Source: Leucocoprinus leucothites (lineage: Eukaryota > Basidiomycota > Agaricomycetes > Agaricales > Agaricaceae). From it: DNA of 64,000 nucleotides. Positions 24,645-35,946 of the stretch are shown one piece after another. Every line of letters starts with the position of its first letter. The stretch's first letter is position 1. The stretch is taken from the NCBI GenBank assembly GCA_013368445.1, contig JAACJO010000056.1, positions 19,389 to 83,388 on the forward strand. Reading direction: 5' to 3'. A program made the translations under genes and the position numbers. The notes under the pieces are model-generated. The model ran no database searches. It worked only from the letters and a program-made list of their open reading frames with translations, and was not told the origin of the DNA.

Positions 24645-26696
24645 ATGCCATTCTTCGCTAGAAGTAAACGGGTCAACGTCAAAGGAGGTACCTTTATTGA
24701 AGCTGAAAATGTCCTAAACGTTCATCATCATCCCTCTTGTGAGTGTTGTACCTACTGGGACCCTCCTAAATGTCTGAATAACAATGTGTTTGTGATAATC
24801 AGTCGATCCTGGTTTCGACAAACTACAGGCCGCCTCCCTACCTCAAGCCATGCACGACTCCTCTGCTCGCGACCCTCCTCGCTGCTTCCCCGGTACCCGC
24901 GAAGAGCATCTGCGAACCATCACTAGCTGGGGAAGGGACGAGTGGGAGGATATTCGAACCCGTATTTTGTGGATGCAGGGGCCTGCTGGTGTTGGAAAGT
25001 CTGCGATCGCTCAAACGTGGGTGGAGGGATTGGAGGGCAAACACGGCGCTTCATTCTTCTTCTCTCGAGCAAATCACTGGAACGATCCCAACAAGTTCAT
25101 TCCGACGATCGCTTATCAACTCGCCACCAAGTACCCCTCATATCGGGAAGCCGTCAGTGCCACCATCGTCCGGGATCCGTTCGTCCTGCAAAAATCGATC
25201 AATACCCAGTTTCGGGAGCTCCTCGTGGAACCACTCCGCGAGTTGAGTTCCGAAGATCGTGATGCCAGCGACAATGTCGTCGTCGTAATTGATGGTTTGG
25301 ACGAATGTGACGGTCTGGAAGCGCAGGATGCCATCGTTCAAGTGATCATTACATCTGTCGCAGAAGGAACATCTCCCTTCTTGTGGGCGTTTTTCACTCG
25401 CCCTGAACCCAATATCGTGGCCAGTTTCTCTTCCAACCAGGCGAAAGACCTGTGCTGGTACCTTACATTGCCGGTCTCTCGTGACGCGGACAAGGACATC
25501 GAAGCATACCTTCGTGATGGGTTTCGGACCATAAGGAAGAGGTGTCACATCCCTGATGCCCTACGCTGGCCGGAGGAGGAGGATGTCCTTCGGCTTGTTG
25601 AGCAATCTGCTGGATTGTTCGTCTATGGAGCCAGCGCCATGCGATTCATCACCCTTGGACCTGGACTACCGGGCCCTCCAGAGCGTCTCAAATCTTTGCT
25701 TGATTTAGGGAACAACGCCAGTCATCCTCTGGCTAAGCTTGACCAGCTCTATCTTCTCATCATGCAGCAAATACCGAAGGATATCCTCCAGAATACGTTG
25801 CTCATCCTCACCTACAATGAATTAGCATCCACGTCCATCTCCACTATGTGTATCGTGCTCAACTTCTCGGAAGCAACAATTTATTCCCTTGTTCAGAATC
25901 TTCACTCCGTCCTTGAAGTGAAGCTTCAAAGTGTAACTAGCAATGCCTATCTTCGATTTTATCATGCATCCTTCACTGATTTTTTGAACGCGCCCGAGAG
26001 GTCGACGTCAGAGTACTGCATACGAACACAGACGTTCTTCAGTCGAATCTACTCTGCTTTTCTTGACCTCGCTTGCACTCCACCGCTTCTTTGCTCCCCA
26101 GATCCAACTACCGGTGCGTACGTCAGCAGAAGTGAAGACTAAAGCCCTAACTGGCCGTGTACCATAGGACTCTGCTCGCGAAGCTGCTCGAATGGCGACG
26201 CAGCAAAGTCGACAGCGCACTATATAGCATTGTTTGACCTCATATCCCTTCCTTCGAGTATGCACCCCTTGTATAAACCTTGCGAAGATCCCTGCTCCCT
26301 GGACAGATTGCCGCTTGTTAAGTGGAACTTCGCAGAAGTTCATTCCCCCATGTGGGGCATGTCAGGGGAAATTTTCGCAGAATTCATCAATGGGGTATTC
26401 TAGTACATTTCGACATCACTTTCATTGCTCATTTCTACTTGCAGATCCCTGAAAAGCGGCGGTCCAGTATCATCAAGAGCACTCCAGCTAGGGTGACTCT
26501 ACTCAGTAGAGTAAAGGGCTTGGTGCTACGACGCGCTTCCCCAAGAGCATACACTTTGGGAACCGGAAATCACATGGCGCTACTGATTCGCTCGGGGGAT
26601 GGTTTTTATCGCCTCAGTAATATCGAACCATTGAAAACCAGCAAAAACCCCCTGAAACGCTTTTTGTCGCTGGTTCGGTTTCAAATTCGTTCTTGA
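24645..26696 (+). CDS. NACHT NTPase (NACHT-2), array unit A
   Basis: Four exons (24645-24738, 24803-26113, 26168-26394, 26445-26696) give 627 aa. Exon 1 encodes the short N-terminus with KGGTFIEAENVLNVHHHPS. Walker A GPAGVGKS is at residues 91-98, Walker B VVVVIDGLDEC ends at residue 200, and the sensor arginine in FFTRPE is at 231. The NTPase is followed by LVEQSAGLFVYGASAMRFI and LDQLYLLIMQQIPKD. Exons 3-4 carry the tail with CEDPCSLDRL and IPEKRRSSI...YTLGTGN. No C-terminal repeat domain is present. Exon 2 alone stays open past its donor, but splicing at ACCG|GTGCGT extends the protein by 158 residues, and the same splice works in all paralogues. A partial second copy of exon 4 lies just downstream. 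Confidence 0.92.
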
Positions 26697-26896
26697 TACC
26701 ACGGGAGTAGATTGTCTGGTGATAGTAGATTACCGAGATTTCCCTCAGCCTTCTTTCATTTATAAAATAGCTACTTGCAGCTTGATAGCATCCAGCAAAA
26801 TTAACTATTATTGAGTTTATCGGATATCGTATAACTATATTGTCCGCTGGCGCCACGATGTCTCCTGTGCTCTCAGATACATATGCAGCACCTTCA

Positions 26897-27240
26897 AGTG
26901 TACACTTTGGGAACCGGAGATCACATGGCGTTACTTGTTTTTGATGCAAAATATGCAGAGCACGATTCGTATAAATTCAGCACTATCGAACCATCAAAAA
27001 CTAGCAAAAATTCCTTGAAACGTCTTCTATCGCTGGATCGGCTTCTTCACCTTTGATACCACGGGAGTAGATTTCCTGATGATAGAGTAGATTCGTTAGA
27101 CATCACTAGGCCTCCTTCCAGTTGTAAAGTAGCTTCTTGGTGATGTTCACAAAAATCAGCCGCTGTCGAGTCTGTCGGATATTGTAAAACAACTACATTA
27201 CCTACTGGGCTACGGCATCTTTTGGGTTGACAGAGATGTA
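26897..27240 (+). repeat. Local duplicate of the NACHT-2 last exon and 3' flank
   Basis: From 26,898 the sequence repeats the stretch that starts at 26,551 (ACACTTTGGGAACCGG, then CACATGGCG and ACTATCGAACCATC), offset by about 347 bp. It includes the end of exon 4, the stop region and the same 3' flank (CACGGGAGTAGATT). NACHT-3 lacks it; there the common flank runs on into the spacer at 36,143. This is a local tandem duplication that has since diverged; it has no exon 1-3 and is not a gene. Confidence 0.75.
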
Positions 27241-29345
27241 TGAAAAACGGTGATCACTGAACGAGCGAATTATTATAATAGAGCCTCGAACGAATCTGAT
27301 TACCTAACAGCCAACCGAGAATATTCCACCGCCTTGTCCCCATGCTCTGGCACTCTTTCTTTTTCCCTTCAGTACACTCCGAACATAATCATCGGATAAT
27401 GCCTAGCACACGCACTCTCGCTTACACCAACCACAAGCTCGTGTCGTATACCTGTCCCTTTTTATCCCTGTTCCGAACCTTCTTCTCCACGAGGATATAA
27501 GAATAGGAGGACTATTCGACGATGTGATCGCGGTAGGGAATGAGAGTGGAGTGCACGGTGCATTGACAGAAGTTTATGATAGCTCCGCGATTTGCGAGTG
27601 TACGCAGGGTTCAGGATTCTCGAGAGCTGGTATGAGCGGCAGGAAGGGATGATGTACTGTTCTTGTGCGAATGCATGGAGGATTGTTAGATTTTGGTTTT
27701 ATGAATGTAGCGGGCGATGTACTTCTCTAACCGTTTGATTTGAAGATGGATTTCAAAGAATAATATACGATACATCGGTTTTCACTTAGCATGGCGTGTA
27801 TGGGGATGTAAATTGTCAAACTTGGCAGTAATGGGAATGGGCGATAAAACTCTCGAGCTCAGGCTCTCAGTCCTGATTCTCTGGGCAATTTCTCTGAGCT
27901 CATTCAGCGTGATCTTTCCAGCTCCTTGCACGGCTCTTGTAATATCATTCGAACTGGCACGCAATGCCATCTAGGCATACCTAGCGAGCATACGGGAATG
28001 CTTTCAAATGCGGACGGAAGGACAGCTTTACTGCCTAATCAACAGGCTACACAATCGAAAGTGGGGGCCGTTGGTTGTTGCTGAATGAACCGAAGACTAC
28101 GATAATTCTGAACAGAAAAACATCAAACCTAAAATTATGTTTTACGTCTTGCTTCAGCTGTATGATCAAGTCCTCGTCACCATCCAGCTTACTCGCCTCC
28201 AAGCACCTTCTGGCCCTCAACGTCGGCTCATTCAGTATCCTTGCGAATTATCGACGGTTTTTCTCCCGACAAACTAGTCATACACTCGAGTGGCATAAGT
28301 CTCACCGTCGAGTAAGGATCGACGGTCGGAGTTGAACAGGAATGAGGGTTTGAATATTCATTCTCATAGACCGTGTGGATGATATAGCTGATTGGCGGTA
28401 TGTTTGGGACAGAATCGAGCTGAAGCTAATCGATGCATTGTTTGTGGAAAATATAACATGGTTTAAAGATGAGGGGCGAAAAGTGTCAGATGTGAAGGCA
28501 AGAGAATGAGTGCCTTGAGGAGTTGATTGAGCTGTTGATATAAAGCTTTTTGCAGACACAGAAACAGAGGGGTTGGGAGGGCGCGGACGCTTTCGAGCAA
28601 GTGATTTATGAGTGTTCGAGATTGCGAGAGTTGGGTCTTCAGCGGGGAAATATATATGTAATAGCTGCTAAAAGGATAAGGAACCGATGATGACAATTCT
28701 CATCGAAAATTCGAAATTGAGATGGCCGCAATCTGCGGCTACGATCTTGCTATCGGGTGCGGAGCCTTCTGAGACACGTCTAGTACAGCTCCAGTCTGCA
28801 AATCTATGACAAGTTTAGGACATCCGGAAAATATATGGATTAAACTTTTGCGTAGTGGAGTGGATGTGAAGTTCCCAATTTACGAGCTCACTAAACGTAT
28901 CGATAGCTTTTCCTCTGACAGCGATAATATTAGAATGTATCGGGATTAGGTGAGATTATCGATAACATGCGGTCGCAATGGACGAAGCGCGGAAATTGGG
29001 ACAGAGTGGCCTCGGACGAGGTTCAAAACCAAACGAGCGCACCACATTCATTAGATTATTGTATAGCGAGCCGCTCATCGGGTCAATTTCCCAGGCTTCG
29101 TCCTTCTCACGCCTGTATTCCGTGACTGTGACCAAATAGCCATCAACGTGATTATATTGGCCAAGTTTCTTTCCAACCGCACAGTGTGCCCTGGGTTCAG
29201 CGTTCTCTTCCTCGTCAATTTCCCTGTGCGATTCCGAAACAACATCCCTTTACATGTCACACATCTAGAAATAAACGGCGTGCGCCATCTTGTTCATTAA
29301 AGGAAGCCTACACATCGATTCAGAACCACGAAACAGCTATCGGTA
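27241..29345. other. Spacer of unit A, with decayed conserved minus-strand sequence
   Basis: This 2.1-kb spacer shares scattered blocks with the spacers at 36,150-37,690, 43,400-44,760, 50,500-51,020 and 56,600-57,370. Two minus-strand frames recur: one around 27,782-27,970 and one around 28,463-28,696 (LYQQLNQLLK). Their counterparts lie at 36,144-36,365 and 44,060-44,554. They look like remains of a third gene caught in the duplication unit, but I do not recognise a family. The right end, from about 28,940, is the 5' flank of the broken Chs7-like fragment. Confidence 0.5.
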
Positions 29346-29596
29346 TGCCTAATGAATCGAACTCCCTCGTTGCCGACTCTGTTTGGCGCATTTCCTGTGG
29401 TACAGCTCTCAAGGTTTCATGATCTCACATGTTTTTTCACATACATACATCCCAATTCCACAAGTTCGCTGCGCCTTGCCTCCCTCAAGCCTCTGGCCGA
29501 GACCATGGAGCGCAGTTATGGACTGCATAGTGGTTCCCCTCTTGCGAGTGAATAGCTGGAGATGCGAGATTCCTTGAATAAGTCACGACGGGTCGT
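29346..29596 (+). pseudogene. Broken 5' fragment of a Chs7-like gene (unit A/B junction)
   Basis: This is the remnant of exon 1 and part of exon 2 of a Chs7-like gene. It aligns with the clearer copy at 44,764-45,023, and ends at the CACGACGGGTCG motif that corresponds to 58,918-58,929 in exon 2 of the right-arm Chs7-like gene. Reading frames are broken. Directly after this motif the sequence switches to the end of BRCT exon 1. All later Chs7 exons are absent, so it cannot make a chaperone. Confidence 0.6.
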
Positions 29597-32500
29597 TGAG
29601 TTGGTAACTGATTTGATAGAGGAGTCCGCGGCCGTTGGTGGAAGTTATTATTGTAGGCTTATGGGGCGGATCGGACGTTGGTCTTGGGCAAGATTCAATA
29701 TTCAGCGGTGAGTGTTGATTTGGGTTGAATTACAGTATTGTTTAATCCAATGAATGAACATGCCACAGTTATTCTGTTGATCCTGCCATGATATTCTCGG
29801 GTATCGCAACCTGCACATTAGACGACCGTCTTCTATCTCTTTCACGCCTTTCACTCTAACTCACTGCAGCTCCTTCCTTTCGTGTCGATATGTTCGGTAG
29901 ACCTCTAACCGCACGATTTCGAAGTTCTCTGTTTAGGCATATCTGCCCTCGGCGGTCAATGGCGCGTCATATTAGCCAGCGACGTAGCGCATCTCTTCTG
30001 CACCACGGAGAAGAAGGAAGGGAAAGCTGTGGCGGAGTATGATATCCTAATTACTAGATGGAGAAGTTGGAAGGCGTATGGAAAGGTGGGCGCTTTGAGC
30101 AAAAACTCACGAAAAACATACTTATTCATGATTTTGTTAGGTATTTAAGCTACACAAGGCTATTGGGACTATGGCGTGGCTATACCATGTCCAGTAGTCC
30201 GGCCTGATGCCGAGACTGGTCGACCAGCTACTGCATTACCCTATTCCGCGGAAATCTATCGAAGGATTCTTACAGCATGTACGTTCATCATTTTTATTTG
30301 CTACACGTTCTTACGTCTTGCAAGAAATACTGTAATCAACTACACTGGCGAAGCTCGCGAATACATTCAACGCATTATCACTGCTATGGGAGGCAAGTTC
30401 GCACCTATGATGACTGGTCGTAATGCCGTCGTTAACGCTATACAGTACGTTCTTCGTATGACCATTAATCCACGCATGTATTAACGTGAATATCCGGCAT
30501 CCAAGGCTAAACGACGGACAACTTAGCACAAGTATGGTCGCTCCCCATCGTTAACCACACCTGGCTCGAAGACTGTTTCATTCAGGGCGGGCTTTTGGTC
30601 ATGGATACAGATGTTTCTGACTGGAGTTGATTTCAATTGGTCTTTTGGTGAGAGGGGCGTTGGTGTGCGTGGGGTGGAGCTATGCGATGAATAGGAGACG
30701 AAGGAGCATGAAGGGAGTAGTGATGAGAAGGATGTGTATGTGGGGATGGATGTAAAAATGGATGGAGAGGAAGAGGATGAGGTGTTAAAGAAGGGTGTGG
30801 AGATGATTGGGAAGAGGTTGCCTGTAAAGTCGAAATCGGCATCTGGCTCACCGGCAAAACGGAGCGTGGTGACTACTTCTTCGTCGCCTACCAAACGAGG
30901 TGTGACAGCTTCTTCGGTCATGCAGGTTTCGCCGACCAAACGGGCGAAATTAAATCGGTATCGCCGGTCGATAAGAGGAGGATCGGGTCTGACGATGAGG
31001 ATGAGGAGAGGGTGGAGGTAGATGTACCTCCGCAACTGCCGAGTGACGATGACACTGAAGAGAGCAAGAAGCACCAGAAGAAGTCAGGTCGAACGCCGGG
31101 AAAGTCGGTTGCGATGGGTGTCAGTAGCTCCGAGGAGGGACCAGTGCAACTTGTCACACCAACCAAGAAGACGAGACCAAAGACGAAATCGACACATGTC
31201 GTCCTTGTACCATCGAAGAAATAGCCTTCGGTGGACTTGAGGTTGACAGATGAGAGTGAGAATGAGGAGCTGGAGGTGGGGATGTCCGAGTTAGTTAGGT
31301 CGTCGGCTGCTGCGAGGGTGAAGTCGAAGAAAGGAGCGGGGGTAGTTCCAGCCAGAAGAAGAAGCGGAGGGTGGATACTAACGATGAGGAGGAGGAAGGT
31401 TGCAAGGAGGGTGGGGAGTCGGCGAAGAAGGCGATCACACGGGTTGATTATTCAAGTGAGGGTGAGGTAGAAGAAGAGGGGCAGACTGTGCCAAAGTCGA
31501 ACGAAAAAGCTTGTCAGGCTGCTTACTAGCGAGACAAGTCTTCAATTGACCGGGGAGCGAGAGAAAGAGTGGGCTGAAGGATCTTCTACAAAGTCGAGTC
31601 AGCTTCTTGTGCGTCGTGCGAGTGTGAGGATGAGGACGGATACAGAAGACCCTGTTGATAACGACGAGTGTGGTAGCAAGTCCTCGAGATAGCGGCAGAA
31701 GGAGGGGGAGAAAGTAGGTGCTCCCGCGTCCAAACCTAGTGGGTTACTGAGAATGACTCGAGGCGATGCTCGTACATGTGCCAAAACCAAATTTGTGAGT
31801 GCAAAAGCGAGGGGGTTGTATTCCGACAGTGAAAGCGAGGTGGAGGGGTCAGTGGGATCCGAAGCTCAGAATTCTTCGCTTCCTGCGAAAGGAAAGGGAA
31901 AGGGGAAAGGGAAGGGAAGGGCGACGAAGTCAAACAGGGGCCTAAAGTCCAAGTCGAAGAGGGTTTCGTCGTCTTCCGAGGAGGAGGTAGAAGTGGAGAG
32001 TGAGAGGGAGGATGAGGAGACGAGCAAGAAGCTACCAGTTACTGCAAACGTGTCACCATTGAGGAAGACGGCTTCAGTTGTGGTCGAGTTACCACCTCCT
32101 TCGGCCAGAAAGCATCCACTAAAGAATACCTATGGTGGCGCGGCAAATAAGGCGAAGAAGAAGGCGAGAGGTGATGAAGATGAGACTAAAGAGGAAGAAG
32201 AGGAAGAACCACCGTCAAAGCTGGGGGAAAAGCGCGAGTCGGCTATCAAGAAAGCGGATAGCATATTTGTTGAAGCTGGTGAAGTACAAGGATCCTCCTC
32301 CACGTCTACTTCTCGTCCCAAACCAATGCTAAAACCAAAACTAAAATCATCACTATCTAAACCTACCACATCATCACCGCTCTCATCCATTGATAATACC
32401 CCCGCAAACGCCAACAGCACCGATACCACAGACTACAACACCGCCAGCGAAACACATGAACCACTCCCAGCAAGGAGAGGTGCTGCCGCAAAGGCGGAAG

Positions 32501-33628
32501 CGAAATTGAAGGAGATGATGCCTGATGCGACTCGATATGAGCAAGAGGCTAAAAGGGCGAGGATGAGTGGTGGATGGACGAGTTTGTGGGAGAAAGAGTT
32601 GGAGAGGCAGGTTAAGGATAAGGAAAAGGAGGAGAAAGAGAAGGAGAAGGAGAATAGAAAGAAGAGGGCGTCGGATGTGAGTGGTGAAGACGTCGAGGAG
32701 CGTGTGGCGAAGAAACGTAGGAGGTCAAGTGCTGTGGGGGGTGAGGAAGAGGAGGGTGAGGGTGAGCTAGAGGTGGTGATTAGCGAGGTGGGGAAGGGAA
32801 AGACGAAGGTGAAGAGGGAGTCCGATAGGGGCATTTCTGCGACAGCGTCGAACAAAGTGTATCTGATGACGACGCAAGTGACACTTGGTGCTGATGTGGT
32901 CAAGAGTGTATCGCGTCACCTCACCACTGCGGGGATTAAATTATCGAATAGGCACTGGAGAAACTTGGTGTCGTTATGGCTTCAGAAGTCTCGCAGTGCA
33001 CGCACCTGATCGCTCCGAATTTAGTCCGAACGGAAAAGTTCTTGTGTGCGTTGGCATCTGCGCCTGCGGTTCTGCAAGAAGCGTGGGCTATCAAGTCGGC
33101 ACAAGTAAAACAGCTATTACGTGCGTCAATGCATCTCAATTGAAGTCACGGCTGACAATGATTTCTTGTCCATCTGCAGCTTTTGAGAAATTTCTACTTC
33201 GTGACGCTGCCGCCGAAAAGAAGTATCGTATGAAGCTCAGTGATGCGCTCATGAGAGCAAAAGAACTCAAAGGGACATTGCTCGCGAACAAGACATTTTA
33301 TCTGACTGCCAAGACAAAAGTGGATTATAAGCTCTTAAAGAGCGTCATCAGTGCTCATGGTGGCCAGGTACGTCTATATCTCTTCTCCTATCGCATCAGC
33401 AATTAATATCTAATTCATAAATAGCTCTTACAGCAATGGCCGACAGTCCGACAGCTTACCGGTCACGCAGATCGACATATAATTTCGTGTGCTGAGGATA
33501 TATCGATTTGGAGGCCGTTGGCCGCACAGGGTGTACCGATCTATATGCACAAGTTTTTATTGATTGGGGTATTGAGGCAGGAGTTGGACTGGGATTTGAT
33601 GGAATTTAGAGTCGCGGAGTCGGTGTGA
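29597..33628 (+). pseudogene. BRCT (Rtt107/Brc1-like) pseudogene, copy B
   Basis: It is homologous to copy A from the end of exon 1 to the stop. Exon 1 is absent, replaced by the Chs7 fragment. An in-frame deletion of about 500 bp joins HLFCTT to EKKEGKAVAEYDILITRW, removing most of BRCT 2 and part of BRCT 3. Exon 5 has a TAG where copy A reads TCG, exon 6 has a damaged acceptor (GCAAG for GCAGG), and exon 7 has further stops (GATGAATAG at about 30,690; AAATAG at about 31,222) and frameshifts. The 3' half recovers a long frame, 31,753-33,009, covering the linker and the start of BRCT 5. The donor after GATGTGGTCAAG has lost a base (AGTGTA for GTGTGT), so exon 8 no longer joins in phase. BRCT 6 exons remain readable. 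Confidence 0.88.
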
Positions 33629-33887
33629 GGATATGAGGACTTGGTATTCCAGTGCTTATATTTAATTTGAAGCTTTTGTTCGTTGATTATGAATTTGTTT
33701 ATAACAATTTATACTGCTATCTTTGTGGTTGGCTGTTCACGTTGCTTCCTTGTGGGTACAAAGCTGACAGTTTAGCGCTTGTATCTCAATTGCTGTGTTG
33801 TGCTGTGGACCGACACTTGAACCGAACTCCCATCTCACTCTTCCGACAGCGCCATCCGCCTCACTCTGACCATAACACTTTTCTATT

Positions 33888-35946
33888 ATGCCATTCTTTG
33901 CTGAAAGTAACCGGCTCAGAGTTAAAGGAGGTACCTTTATTGAAGCTGAAAACGTCCTGAACGTTCATCATCATCCCTCTTGTGAGTGTTGTACATTGTG
34001 CCACCCCGATAAATGTCTGAAATGTGATGTATCCGTGGTAAAGCTGTCGATCCTGGTTTTGACATGCTACAGGCGGCGTCCTTACCTCAAGCCATGTACG
34101 ACTCCTCCGCTCGCGATCCTCCTCTTTGCTTCCCTGGTACCCGCGAAGAATATCTACACACAATCACCAGCTGGGGAAAGGGCGAGTGGGAGGATAGTCG
34201 AACTCGTGTCTTATGGATGAAAGGACCCGCCGGCGTTGGAAAGTCGGCAATCGCTCAAACATGGGTGGAGGGATTGGAGGGCAAGCACAGTGCTTCATTC
34301 TTCTTCTCTCGAGCAAATCACTGGAACGATCCCAATAAGCTCATTCCGACGATCGCTTATCAACTCGCCACCAAGTACCCCTCATATCGGGAAGCCGTTA
34401 GTGCCACCATCGTCCGGGACCCGTTTGTTCTGCAAAAGTCGATCAATACCCAGTTTCGGGAGCTCCTCGTGGAACCACTCCGCGAGTTGAGTTCCGAAGA
34501 TCGTGATGCCAGCGACAATGTCGTCGTCATAGTTGATGGTTTGGACGAATGCGATGGTCTGGAAGCGCAGGATGCCATTGCTCAAGTGGTCATTACATCC
34601 ATCGCAGAAGAAACATCTCCCTTCTTGTGGGCGTTCTTCACTCGCCCCGAACCCAACATCGTTGCCAGTTTCTCTTCCAGCAAGGCAAAAGACCTGTGCT
34701 GGGACCTTACATTGCCGATCTCTCGCGACACCGACAAGGACATCGAAGCATACCTTCGCGATGGGTTTCGGACCATAAGGAAGAGGTATCACATCCCTGA
34801 TGCCGTACCCTGGCCGTTGGAGGAGGATATCCTTAGGCTCGTCGAGCAATCTGCTGGCTTGTTCGTCTACGGAGTCAGTGCCATGCGATTTATCACCCTT
34901 GGTCCTGGACTACCGGGCCCTGCAGAGCGTCTCAAATCTTTGCTCGATTTAGGCAACTACGACAGTCAACCACTTTCTAAGCTTGACCAGCTCTATCTTC
35001 TCATTATGCAGCAAATACCGAAGGATATCCTCCAGAATACGTTGCTCATCCTCACCTACAATGAATTGACAGGATCAGGCATGAACGTCTCCACCATGTG
35101 TATCCTGCTCAACTTCTCGGAAGCAACATTTTACGCCCTTCTTCATAATCTTCACTCCATCCTTGAAGTGTATCCTTCGGGTGAACATGGTTCTCGCTAT
35201 CTTCGATTTTACCACGCTTCCTTCACCGAATTTTTGACGTCACTCGACAGGTCGACATCAGAGTACTGCATACGAACACAGAATCTCTTCAGTCGAGTAT
35301 ACTCTGCTTGTCTTGACCTCGCTTGCACTCCACCGTTTCTGTGCTCTCCAGATCCAACCACCGGTGCGTACGTCAGCAGAAGTGAAGGCTAAAGCCCTAA
35401 CTTGCCGTGTACCATAGGACTCTGCTCGGGACGCTGCTCGAATGGCGACGAAGCAAAATTGAGCGCACACTGTGCAGCAATGTATGAACTCATATCCCTT
35501 CCTCGGAGGATGCTCCCCTGGTATCACCCTTGTGAAGATCCCTGCTCCCTGGATAGATTGCTGCATGTTAAGTGGAACTTCGCACCAGTTCATTCCTTCC
35601 TGTCGTACGTGCCAGGGGCAGCTGTCGCAGAATTCGTCAATGGGGTATTCTACTGCATTTCGACATCACTTTCATTGCTCATTTCTACTTGCAGATCCCT
35701 GAAAAGCGGCGGTCCAGTATCATCACGAGCACTCCAGCTAGGGTGACTCTACTCAGTAGAGTAAAGAGCTTGGTGCTACGACGCGCTTCCCCAAGAGCAT
35801 ACACTTTGGGAACCGGAAATCACATGGTGCTACTGATGGGCTCAGAGCATGATTGGTATCACCTCAGTACTATCGAACCATCAAAAACCAGTAAAAACTC
35901 CCTGAAACGCTTTCTGTCGCTGGTTCGGTTTCAAGTTCGTTCTTGA
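33888..35946 (+). CDS. NACHT NTPase (NACHT-3), array unit B
   Basis: Four exons (33888-33981, 34044-35363, 35418-35644, 35695-35946) give 630 aa. The architecture is as in NACHT-2: KGGTF and HHHPS at the N-terminus, Walker A GPAGVGKS, Walker B VVIVDGLDECDG and sensor FFTRPEPNI. The conserved exon 3-4 tail is also present. The intron 1 acceptor used by all other copies (CAG before TCGATCCTGG) is CTG here; an AAAG three bases upstream restores a splice in the same phase and adds one codon. The residue after the P-loop region and the NTPase core are almost identical to NACHT-2, while the C-terminal third of exon 2 (SGMNVSTMC, YPSGEHGSRY) differs. Promoter segment 33,629-33,887 is conserved. Confidence 0.88.

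Noticed and set aside
24850..26142. NACHT as a single-exon gene ending at the exon 2 read-through stop
   Set aside because: All six paralogues share a donor just before that stop and in-phase exons 3 and 4 with conserved protein, so the longer spliced model is better.
27241..29345. Spacers as transposable elements
   Set aside because: No terminal inverted repeats, target-site duplications, transposase or reverse-transcriptase motifs; recurrence is explained by the tandem unit.
34382..34849. Antisense frames over the NACHT NTPase region (repeated at 25,138, 8,303, 48,915 and 54,975)
   Set aside because: They mirror a highly conserved plus-strand exon and contain no domain; repetition only reflects the paralogy.
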